From: an uncultured Bacteroidales bacterium
GTDB taxonomy: Bacteria > Bacteroidota > Bacteroidia > Bacteroidales > UBA3824
Assembly: GCA_937877455.1 (NCBI GenBank)
Contig: CALFIU010000176.1
Location: 95,891 to 159,890, forward strand
Direction: 5' to 3'
Length of the DNA stretch: 64,000 bases
The notes beneath the pieces were generated by a model. The model saw only the letters and a list, made by a program, of their open reading frames with translations. It was not told the origin of the DNA and made no database searches. Numbering within the stretch: position 1 is the first letter of the stretch; each line of letters starts with the position of its first letter. Made by a program: the position numbers and the translations under genes. Of this stretch, positions 47,408 to 54,096 are shown one piece after another.

Positions 47408-47804
47408 TTTCTTGTTCTGGGTTAAACTCATAATAGGTAATAAAATATTTACCATCACGTAGTATAAACTCAAGGCTTTCTGCCAACGCACCATTGACAT
47501 ACCTTACCAAATATTTCATTTCAACACGTGTTACATTTTGTTCTGTAACAGTATAATAGTCAACCCGTCGATAAGATAACAAACTACCCATTCCACGTTG
47601 TTTTTCTTCCAACCCATCAATCCAACGCTCCAACGGTGTGTAAGCCAATGCCTGCGTATCAACCAAACCACAAGCCTCAACAAACTTTTCCTCTTTTATA
47701 AAATCATAAAACTCGCTTGCAACACTATCTGCTTGTTTAACAGATCCACATCCAACCGCAAAGATAAGTATAATTAACGGTAAAAAAATTTTTATTTTGC
47801 TCAT
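47397..47804 (-). CDS. Small lipoprotein of unknown function
   Basis: 135 residues. Signal with lipobox AVGC (Cys19), then a compact alpha+beta region: helix ASEFYDFIKEEKFVEAC, a loop with RWIDGLEEKQRGMG and alternating strands (RVDYYTVTEQ, RVEMKYLVRYVNG, SLEFILRDGKYFITYYEF). The plan resembles DUF4878/NTF2-like lipoproteins, but this is a pattern guess. It starts 2 bases after the preceding exported protein's stop and overlaps recX, so it belongs to that transcript. Confidence 0.7.
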   Translation of the reverse strand: MSKIKIFLPLIILIFAVGCGSVKQADSVASEFYDFIKEEKFVEACGLVDTQALAYTPLERWIDGLEEKQRGMGSLLSYRRVDYYTVTEQNVTRVEMKYLVRYVNGALAESLEFILRDGKYFITYYEFNPEQENAK

Positions 47805-47806
47805 TT

Positions 47807-48637
47807 TTATTTGTTTTTTACATCTAAGTCTGGCTCATAAAACCATCTATCTCGGTCGAACACAAAACCATCAAACGTCATATCAGGACCATAAAAACGT
47901 TTATTACCCCTAAATTGAGGTGGTGCTGCAAGATGATCGCCAACAAACATTTTTAGTTTTGTATCGTAACGCAAAGTCATGCCTGCTTTTTTTGTAAACT
48001 CAAACACCAAACGTTTCAAACCGTCGGCTTCTTCGTTTTTAAACACACCGCCAAAAATAGGTTCTCCTTCTTGATTTATCCTTATCTGCTCAAGAACTTT
48101 ACGATTTAAAAACAAATCACCACCGTCCCAACCTGCTGCCGCGTATATATTACTTTTTTTGCCACCAACTTGTCTAAGTTCGTAATAAACAGCACCATAC
48201 CAATTTTTTGCCTGCATGTCGGCAGTTTGGGGATTTTGAGTAATATCCGACATATCAACAAGTTGAGTAACTACGGTAGAACTTGTTGGACTATCACGAT
48301 ATAAGCAAAATCCATAATAGCAATGCGAACCGTCATTAAGCGGCAAAGCCCACGTTATAAATCTTAGTTTACCATCATCACTATAAACAGAAGAAAAACT
48401 GGGTAACATATAGAAATTATAACCAAAAGACCCTTCAAAATAAAGCAATCCAATAAAATCGAAAGCAGCTCTATCCATAAGCATCTTTTTTAAACTATCC
48501 GTTTCTGCGTTTTTTGCATCTTCAATCACTTTTGCCACCTGCGGCTGCAATTCGTAAAGTTGCGTAGTGTCTTGAGCACAAATTGATGTAAAAACTACAG
48601 TAAAACAGACTATAAAAAATATCTTCAATGTTTGCAT
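47807..48637 (-). CDS. Exported protein of unknown function
   Basis: 276 residues. Signal peptide (KIFFIVCFTVVFTSICAQ), a helical segment to about residue 65, then a beta-rich domain with many aromatic residues (FEGSFGYNFYMLPSFSSVYSDDGKLRFITWALPL, given in part: YSDDGKLRFITW; AAGWDGGDLFLNRKVLEQI; RGNKRFYGPDMTFDGFVFD). I do not recognise a named family; similar proteins are common in Bacteroidetes. It heads the minus-strand run toward recX and is divergent from the nif-like operon. Confidence 0.7.
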   Translation of the reverse strand: MQTLKIFFIVCFTVVFTSICAQDTTQLYELQPQVAKVIEDAKNAETDSLKKMLMDRAAFDFIGLLYFEGSFGYNFYMLPSFSSVYSDDGKLRFITWALPLNDGSHCYYGFCLYRDSPTSSTVVTQLVDMSDITQNPQTADMQAKNWYGAVYYELRQVGGKKSNIYAAAGWDGGDLFLNRKVLEQIRINQEGEPIFGGVFKNEEADGLKRLVFEFTKKAGMTLRYDTKLKMFVGDHLAAPPQFRGNKRFYGPDMTFDGFVFDRDRWFYEPDLDVKNK

Positions 48638-48740
48638 ATTGTTTTTAATATTATTGTTTTACAAAATTAACGAAAAAAAAATTTTTATAGTTATTTTTTA
48701 CCAAAAAAGTTTACTGAATTTTAACCAAATCAATATACAA

Positions 48741-48760
48741 TATCCCCATTTTTAGGGATA
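48741..48760. promoter_or_regulatory. Distal inverted repeat upstream of the nif-like operon
   Basis: TATCCCcatttttaGGGATA: 6-bp arms with an 8-base centre, 43 bases before a similar dyad at 48803. The pair suggests a two-site operator; the regulator is unknown. Confidence 0.45.
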
Positions 48761-48802
48761 AAAACCAACAAACAATCACCCAAAAGAATTATTTTCCAAA
48801 AT

Positions 48803-48820
48803 ATACCCTAAATAGGGTAT
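48803..48820. promoter_or_regulatory. Proximal inverted repeat upstream of the nif-like operon
   Basis: ATACCCTAAATAGGGTAT: perfect 7-bp arms around AAAT, about 67 bases upstream of the promoter -33 element. No T run follows, so an operator is more likely than a terminator. Confidence 0.5.
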
Positions 48821-48887
48821 GCTTTTCAGTTGTAAAACTAAACAAAAAACTACAAAACAAATATATTTTCTATTTTTTCTATAAAGT

Positions 48888-48919
48888 TTGGAAAGATATT
48901 CTACAATAGCATACTTTTG
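48888..48919 (+). promoter_or_regulatory. Bacteroidetes promoter for the nif-like operon
   Basis: TTG (48888-48890), 21-base spacer, TACTTTTG (48912-48919). Predicted start of transcription is about 20 bases before the ATG at 48948, which rules out starts further upstream. Confidence 0.75.
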
Positions 48920-48947
48920 CAACGTTAAAAATCAACAAACCACAAAT

Positions 48948-49352
48948 ATGTACAAAACAGACAACATACAAAAACCAAAAGTATTTCGCATGGCATTTGC
49001 CTCAAAAACGGGTCAAGCCGTTGATAGACATTTTGGAATGACAGACAAATTTTTAATTTTTGAATTAAACACTGCCGACAACAGTGTTAGTTACATAGAA
49101 AATCGTTCTACAACTGCTGTCTGCGCCCAAGATTGTTGCCATAGTAACCATAACGATGAAGAAGCCTCGTTTGAAAAAGTAATTTGTCAACTCAACGACG
49201 TAAGCGCAATTTTTGTAAGCAAAATAGGCGAACACGCTGCCAACTTTATCGAAAACAAGGGCAAAGCTGTTTATGAATCGCCGTTTCCGATAGAACCACT
49301 AATAAACAAAATTATTGAAGACAAACTTTATTTAACAGACCAATGGCAATAG
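48948..49352 (+). CDS. NifX/NafY-like dinitrogenase cofactor-binding domain protein
   Basis: 134 residues, a single domain of the dinitrogenase iron-molybdenum cofactor family (RNase H-like fold). The hallmark VDRHFGMTDKF is present; His28 of that motif is the usual conserved residue. A Cys/His-rich stretch (CAQDCCHSNHND, residues about 60-71) may bind metal or an iron-sulphur precursor. In nitrogenase systems such proteins carry the NifB product or finished cofactor. It overlaps nifB by 10 bases, so the two are translationally linked. Solitary members also exist outside nitrogen fixation, so the role rests on context. Confidence 0.85.
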   Translation: MYKTDNIQKPKVFRMAFASKTGQAVDRHFGMTDKFLIFELNTADNSVSYIENRSTTAVCAQDCCHSNHNDEEASFEKVICQLNDVSAIFVSKIGEHAANFIENKGKAVYESPFPIEPLINKIIEDKLYLTDQWQ

Positions 49353-50215
49353 ACTACAACAAACTAACAGAAAAACATCCATGCTTTGCAAAATATGGGC
49401 ATGGTGGCAAAGGCAGAATACATTTACCCGTAAGTCCGGGATGTAACATAGAATGTAAATTCTGCAACCGCAAAATTAACGACTACGAAAACCGCCCTGG
49501 TGTTACATCGGAAGTTATAAAAGTATCAGAAGTTGAAAGCGTTATAAAACGTGCCCTTGAACTTTGTCCAGAAATTACAGTTGCAGGAATAGCTGGTCCT
49601 GGCGACACGTTAGCCACGCCATACGCATTACAAACTTTTGAGATTGTTTCAAAAAAATTTCCTTCATTGGTAAAATGTATGAGTACCAACGGATTATTGT
49701 TGCCAGAAAAAGCTGATGCCATAATTAATGCAAACATTGATTCTTTAACCGTTACAGTCAACGCTGTAACACCAGAAATAGAAGCGCAATTAAATCGCGC
49801 TATTTATTATCATGGCAAACGATACGAAGGTGTTGAAGCCGCCGAAATACTCATCAACAATCAAATAGAAGGCATAAAAAAAATATCACAGGCTGGCATA
49901 ACAGTAAAAGTTAACACCGTACTTGTTCCAAACATTAATGCAAACGACATAGAAGCCATAGCAAAAACAGTTGCTGAAGCAGGGGCAAAATTCTACAACA
50001 TAATTCCACTTATTCCGCAAGCAGACTTAATAAACGAACCTGCTCCTGATTGTAAACAACTTTTTACAGCACGTTATAAAGCTGAAAAGTACATAAAAAT
50101 CTATCGTCATTGCCAAAGATGCAGGGCAGATGCCGTTGGCGTACCAGGAAAATCCGATTTTTCAAAACAAGTTTATATAAGACGCGTAGCAAAAGATACT
50201 TTTTCTCACGCATAA
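49343..50215 (+). CDS. nifB: NifB radical-SAM protein, core form without NifX domain
   Basis: 290 residues. NifB fuses two 4Fe-4S clusters with carbide insertion to make the 8Fe core (NifB-co) of nitrogenase cofactors. Diagnostic features: KHPCF near the start (Cys14), radical-SAM motif CNIECKFC (Cys34, 38, 41), the NifB-specific ENRPGVTSE, GPGDTLA for SAM, and the C-terminal CQRCRADAVG (Cys257, 260). Every expected ligand seems present, so it should be active. It lacks the C-terminal NifX domain; that function is the separate gene upstream. Base composition is like the rest of the window. Confidence 0.95.
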   Translation: MAIDYNKLTEKHPCFAKYGHGGKGRIHLPVSPGCNIECKFCNRKINDYENRPGVTSEVIKVSEVESVIKRALELCPEITVAGIAGPGDTLATPYALQTFEIVSKKFPSLVKCMSTNGLLLPEKADAIINANIDSLTVTVNAVTPEIEAQLNRAIYYHGKRYEGVEAAEILINNQIEGIKKISQAGITVKVNTVLVPNINANDIEAIAKTVAEAGAKFYNIIPLIPQADLINEPAPDCKQLFTARYKAEKYIKIYRHCQRCRADAVGVPGKSDFSKQVYIRRVAKDTFSHA

Positions 50216-50257
50216 AACGAACAACAAAACATAATAAGAAAATTTAACAAAAACATT

Positions 50258-51820
50258 ATGGCAAGAAGAATAAATCTCGATATGACCACCGTCGAAAACC
50301 GCGAGTTGAGGCTCGGTACAATTATCGGTTGGGACGGTTCGGCTAAGGAACTTATCCGTCAGTCGGCTTACGACGAACGAAGCATCAAGAAGCACGGCGG
50401 ATGCAAGGGCGCAGGTCAGGGGTGCAGACTTTGTGAACTTCAAAGTCCTCTCAATCAAGAAACTATGTGCTCAAACGCAATTGTGCAATGTCAAATTGGC
50501 AACCTAACCGACTGTGTGCTTATCAATCATGCGCCAATCGGTTGCAGTAGCGAGGACGCAAAATTCAACCTCACAATGCACATGGGTCTCGCACGTCGCG
50601 GCAAACCGCAACAGAACACGCTCTGTATCAGCACAAACCTTCAAGAAAAAGATATGGTTTTTGGCGGCAGCGCAAAACTCCGTCAGGCTATCAAAGTGGC
50701 AAAAGAGCGTTTCAATCCCAAAGCAATTTTTATTGCAATGGCTTGTGCCACAGCTATTACTGGCGAAGACATCGACAGCGTTGCCGAGGAGATGGAGCCA
50801 GAAGTTGGCGTGCCAATCATTCCGCTTCATTGCGAGGGATTCCGCAGCAAACATTGGAGTACGGGATTTGACGTTGCATTCCACGGCGTGTTGCGTCAAA
50901 TCGTTGAAAAACACCCTGTTAAAAAACAAAAAGACCTCATTAACATCGTTGCTCTTTGGGGTACTGATTGGTTCACCGACCTATTGAAACCGCTTGGACT
51001 AAGGGTCAATTACCTCTTGGACTGCGCATCGTTTGAGGAGATTCGTCAGGCGTCGGAGGCTGTGGCAACCACAACTTTCTGCGAAACCCTCGGCGGATAT
51101 ATGGGTGCGGCTCTCGAAGACCAATTCGGTGTGCCGCAAATCGACGCTCCGCAACCTTACGGAATTAAGGGTACTGACGCATGGTTGAGGGCTATCGCTA
51201 AGGTTGTTGGCAAGGAAGAAGAGGCTGAAAAATTCATAGAAAGCGAACACGCCCGAATCGCTCCAAAATTGACTGAATACCGCGAATATTTCAAGGGCAA
51301 AAACGGAATGGTGCTCACAGGCTCGGCATACGCACACGGACTTATAAGCGTGTTGGCAGAACTCGGAATCAAAAACGAAGGCGCACTTGTTTTCCACCAC
51401 GACCCCGTTTATGACGGTGCAGGTAAAAATCAAGATACATTGAAGGAACTTGTTGACACTTACGGAGATATACCACATTACACTGTCAGCAAAACTCGCG
51501 CGTTCCAACTTCCGCAACTTCTCAACCGCATCAAAACCGACTTTCTCATAATCCGTCACCCGGGTCTTGCGTCGGTTGCGGGACACCTCGGTGTGCCCAC
51601 CTTTGCGCTCGGCGATGAACACATTCCCGTTGGCTACGACGGCATTCTCCGCGTTGGCGAAATCCTCAAAGGCGTGCTTGCCCGAACCAAGTTCAACAAG
51701 ACCCTCCAACGCCACGTCCGCCTGCCCTACAACGATTGGTGGTTTGCCCAGACCGACCCCTTCAAACTCACCAACGACAAGGATGTTTTCAAAGATATTG
51801 AGGAGAGATTGGCGGTTTGA
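50258..51820 (+). CDS. Nitrogenase component 1-like protein (NifD/NifE type), solitary
   Basis: 520 residues. Belongs to the oxidoreductase/nitrogenase component 1 family: LQEKDMVFGGSAKL, ATAITGEDI, VPIIPLHCEGFRS and GYDG align with NifD. Cys71, Cys96 and Cys163 fall at the NifD P-cluster ligand positions (62, 88, 154), and Cys275 in TTTFCETLGGYM at the cofactor-ligand Cys. A His equivalent to NifD His442 is less clear (His455, in a NifE-like spacing). Positions matching NifD Gln191, His195 and Arg96 are Trp, Phe and Asn. An extra Cys cluster (C49, C56, C59) precedes. No NifK or NifH partner is in the window. It follows nifB by 42 bases but is much richer in GC. It may be a reductase of unknown substrate, or a NifE-like scaffold. 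Confidence 0.88.
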   Translation: MARRINLDMTTVENRELRLGTIIGWDGSAKELIRQSAYDERSIKKHGGCKGAGQGCRLCELQSPLNQETMCSNAIVQCQIGNLTDCVLINHAPIGCSSEDAKFNLTMHMGLARRGKPQQNTLCISTNLQEKDMVFGGSAKLRQAIKVAKERFNPKAIFIAMACATAITGEDIDSVAEEMEPEVGVPIIPLHCEGFRSKHWSTGFDVAFHGVLRQIVEKHPVKKQKDLINIVALWGTDWFTDLLKPLGLRVNYLLDCASFEEIRQASEAVATTTFCETLGGYMGAALEDQFGVPQIDAPQPYGIKGTDAWLRAIAKVVGKEEEAEKFIESEHARIAPKLTEYREYFKGKNGMVLTGSAYAHGLISVLAELGIKNEGALVFHHDPVYDGAGKNQDTLKELVDTYGDIPHYTVSKTRAFQLPQLLNRIKTDFLIIRHPGLASVAGHLGVPTFALGDEHIPVGYDGILRVGEILKGVLARTKFNKTLQRHVRLPYNDWWFAQTDPFKLTNDKDVFKDIEERLAV

Positions 51821-51862
51821 AACAATTGAAAATTGAAAGTTGAAAATTCATAATTCGTAATA

Positions 51863-51905
51863 AAAAAAATTCTTATTTCGTGGTGGACGGGATAAGAATT
51901 TTTTT
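51863..51905 (+). terminator. Terminator after the nif-like operon
   Basis: AATTCTTAT pairs with ATAAGAATT over a 15-base loop (51868-51876 with 51892-51900), with A run before and T run after; probably works in both directions. Confidence 0.8.
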
Positions 51906-51982
51906 GTGGTGGATATTATTACTTATTACACTTCTGTTAATGTGCATATTTTCACAATCATAACACCGTAAAAATGATTAAA

Positions 51983-52528
51983 CTATTTTTCCAAATATTC
52001 CACAGGTACTTTTTGGACCAGCCACACGCCGTTTGTAGATAGATAAAACTTGTATCCTACGTTGTGCATTGCCAAACTTTTTACCTTGTAAATTATCGGA
52101 TTTCCATGACGACTGCCGACCGATTTTGCTGTTTCAATGTCCTTTGAAAGATGGACGTAAAGTCTTGATTTTGGCAACAATCCCTCATGGTCAATTGAGG
52201 AAACAAATTTTTCTGAGGTTCCATGATAGAGAATTTCTGGCGGGCGACATTCTTTAAGTTCAACGTCAACAGAAATAGAATGACCTTGATTGGCACGTAT
52301 CAATGTTTTGTTGTCGTTGAATGAATATCGTTTTTTTTCGTCTTCGACTACAATCTGTTCAAGCATTTCCATTGAAAAAGGCTTTTTTTTATGTTTTGAG
52401 ATGCCTTTAATAAGTTCATCGACATTTGCCCAGCCGTTTTTATTAAGCTGAATACCGATTGTTTGTGGTTTGTGCCGAAGTATCAGCGCAATAAACTTGC
52501 TCAAATCATTTGTTTGGTTCTCTGTCAT
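51983..52528 (-). CDS. kptA: RNA 2'-phosphotransferase, Tpt1/KptA family
   Basis: 181 residues. Transfers an internal 2'-phosphate from RNA to NAD+. N-terminal winged-helix part (LSKFIALILRHKPQTIG, GWANVDELI) and C-terminal ADP-ribosyltransferase-like part with LYHGTS, YVHLSKD, GSRHG and GVWLVQKVPVEYL; the conserved Arg/His/Arg/Arg set of the family is visible (LRHKP, RHG). In eukaryotes it finishes tRNA splicing; bacteria have no such introns, and the substrate there is uncertain (RNA repair or ADP-ribosylation are options). The ATG at 52528 matches the family start. Stands alone, convergent with the nif-like operon. Confidence 0.93.
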   Translation of the reverse strand: MTENQTNDLSKFIALILRHKPQTIGIQLNKNGWANVDELIKGISKHKKKPFSMEMLEQIVVEDEKKRYSFNDNKTLIRANQGHSISVDVELKECRPPEILYHGTSEKFVSSIDHEGLLPKSRLYVHLSKDIETAKSVGSRHGNPIIYKVKSLAMHNVGYKFYLSTNGVWLVQKVPVEYLEK

Positions 52529-52630
52529 AATTTTACCTATCTTTAATACCGCCATATCTAATGCCGATGTCAGGAGTTTTATTTCCTACTGCAAAGATAA
52601 CTTATTTTCCTTTTGTCATAAAACTTTTAG

Positions 52631-52837
52631 TTGTATTTTTCCGACAAAAAATATGAAATATCCTCGTCATACCGCGCGACTCTTGAAAAACGTGTTTCAA
52701 TTTTCCGAGAGTCTGCCACCATGGATCAAACTCTACATTTGACGATGGTAACATCCCACGGTCTAAAAGAAAACAAGCACTCTCATATCGTTGACAACCA
52801 AGTAACAATTGACGACTTATTTTGGAGTGAAATTTAA
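52631..52837 (+). pseudogene. Possible 3' remnant of an ATP-binding protein gene
   Basis: A 68-codon frame whose end (RVSIFRESA...LHLTMVTSHGLKENKHSHIVDNQVTIDDLF in outline) resembles the C terminus of the AAA-type ATP-binding proteins that are abundant in Bacteroidetes, where FRE.T...L.L..VT.YGLK.N.YS..V...VT.DDLF is typical. The Walker A and B parts are absent upstream, so only the tail would remain. Resemblance is from memory of the family pattern and is not certain; an antisense frame of similar length was discounted. Confidence 0.35.
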
Positions 52838-53077
52838 TTTAATATTTTGATTGCTAATTAGTTAATAAAATAGTAACCGCCATACAATAATCGGATACTT
52901 TAGCGATAAGTATGTTTTTTTACCACTTATCGCGATGGTATTTTTTTTATCGCTTGCAAATGGGAAACATCCTCACAATGCCGCATTATATGCTGATGGT
53001 TATAAACTGAATTAATTTCTGAAAAAAATTGTTGCTTTTTTAAGTCGAATTTAACAGCTATTTTAAATTTTTATTTG
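52838..53077. other. Gene-free AT-rich stretch with one hairpin
   Basis: No coding region is supported between the remnant and the small-protein pair. A 9-bp stem GCGATAAGT / ACTTATCGC (52903-52911 with 52925-52933) has a T-rich loop but no T run after it. Nothing else is recognised. Confidence 0.5.
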
Positions 53078-53293
53078 TTATTTAGAATAGTTTCCAAGGT
53101 TGTTGAGTTTTACCCACCAATTAAAAAATTCATCGTATGTTATAATTTCCTCACCAAATTTTTTTATATATTCCTCTTTTTCGTATTCTGTTATGTTTAC
53201 ATGTTTTATTTTATACGACCATTCATCACGTACAGCCAAAGCATAGCCACCTATCATTGTATTCTCTTCAAAAACTTTAATACGTTCTTCCAT
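53078..53293 (-). CDS. Small protein of unknown family, paralogue 2
   Basis: 71 residues, soluble, rich in aromatic and acidic residues. It shares with the gene just upstream (53313-53702) a core of about 60 residues: GGY.L.VRD.WSYKIKHVNI, EK.EY.K.FG and EIITYDEFFNWW. Conservation of the core with drift elsewhere argues that both are real, translated genes. No known domain, signal or membrane segment. It consists of the core alone. Spacing of 19 bases suggests cotranscription. Confidence 0.65.
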   Translation of the reverse strand: MEERIKVFEENTMIGGYALAVRDEWSYKIKHVNITEYEKEEYIKKFGEEIITYDEFFNWWVKLNNLGNYSK

Positions 53294-53312
53294 TTCTACA
53301 GTGATAAAAATT

Positions 53313-53702
53313 TTACAAAATAATATTTACACCGCCTTGAGAGTTTCGTCTAATGGGAGTTTCGCTGTCAATACCCAAAATTTCCTCTTCTTCACGTGTA
53401 GGAGCAACAGATATTTCTTCCGTAGCCATCTCATTGTCAGTTGAACCACTGCTTTGTGAAGCGGTTTCTTTTTTTATGGTTACGGTCTTGTTTTTTGTTT
53501 TTTCAATTTTGTTCAATTCCTTCCACCAATTAAAAAATTCGTCGTATGTTATTATTTCGTCGCCGAATGTTTTTTCATATTCAATTTTTTCATTGGCGGT
53601 TATGTTTACGTGTTTTATTTTGTACGACCAATCGTCCCTTACCGATAGCGTGTAGCCACCAAGCATAGGGCTTTCTACAAAAAGTTTCGTCCTGTTTTGC
53701 AT
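53313..53702 (-). CDS. Small protein of unknown family with acidic tail, paralogue 1
   Basis: 129 residues. N-terminal core (1-65) paralogous to 53078-53293, then a Lys/Thr linker (KTKNKTVTIKK), a Ser/Thr/Glu-rich disordered segment (about 80-115) and a short basic-hydrophobic end (PIRRNSQGGVNIIL). The tail could be a protein-interaction or degradation handle. I do not recognise the family. It lies 86 bases after a tiny membrane protein gene on the same strand. Confidence 0.65.
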   Translation of the reverse strand: MQNRTKLFVESPMLGGYTLSVRDDWSYKIKHVNITANEKIEYEKTFGDEIITYDEFFNWWKELNKIEKTKNKTVTIKKETASQSSGSTDNEMATEEISVAPTREEEEILGIDSETPIRRNSQGGVNIIL

Positions 53703-53788
53703 AATTTTGGCGTTTTAATGGTTTTATTAATTGTAAATGCAACTTATATGCCTAACAGTTGAAAATTTTTGGTATTTTTTCGTTTTTT

Positions 53789-53944
53789 TTAAAATATAAA
53801 CCTCAAAATAACCAATATCACCAATATAAATATTGCTACCCACGAAAGAATTTTTCCAAGTTCGGGTTTGTTACGTCTTACCGCAAAGGATATTCCCCAT
53901 ATTATTGCAGCGACTATGCTAAAAATTATAATAAAATCGTTCAT
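53789..53944 (-). CDS. 51-residue membrane protein with two helices
   Basis: Starts ATG AAC GAT TTT and ends at TAA. Two hydrophobic helices, FIIIFSIVAAIIWGISFAV and ILSWVAIFILVILVILRFI, are joined by a basic hairpin RRNKPELGK. Clean two-helix topology, positive hairpin and a C-terminal aromatic end support a real gene despite the short length. Function unknown. It is the first of three short minus-strand genes (with 53702 and 53293). Confidence 0.6.
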   Translation of the reverse strand: MNDFIIIFSIVAAIIWGISFAVRRNKPELGKILSWVAIFILVILVILRFIF

Positions 53945-54096
53945 TTTTTGTGTGCAAAATAAAACATTGGTTATGGATTTTCAAAAAAAATTTTTTTTTT
54001 AGAAAAACATATTGTATGCTAATTTTGATAAAAAATTAGTTTTTATTTTTAATAATGCTTATTTTTGTCAAATAATATTACACTATTGTTTAAGAG

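Noticed and set aside
48888..48947. Earlier start for the NifX-like gene
   Set aside because: These bases contain the -33 and -7 promoter elements; the family match begins after the ATG at 48948.
50999..51715. 238-codon open frame on the minus strand inside the component-1 gene
   Set aside because: It is antisense to a clear family member; the higher GC of that gene removes stop codons from other frames. No domain is seen.
52602..52808. 68-codon minus-strand frame over the gene remnant
   Set aside because: The plus-strand frame has the better family resemblance; the minus frame shows none.
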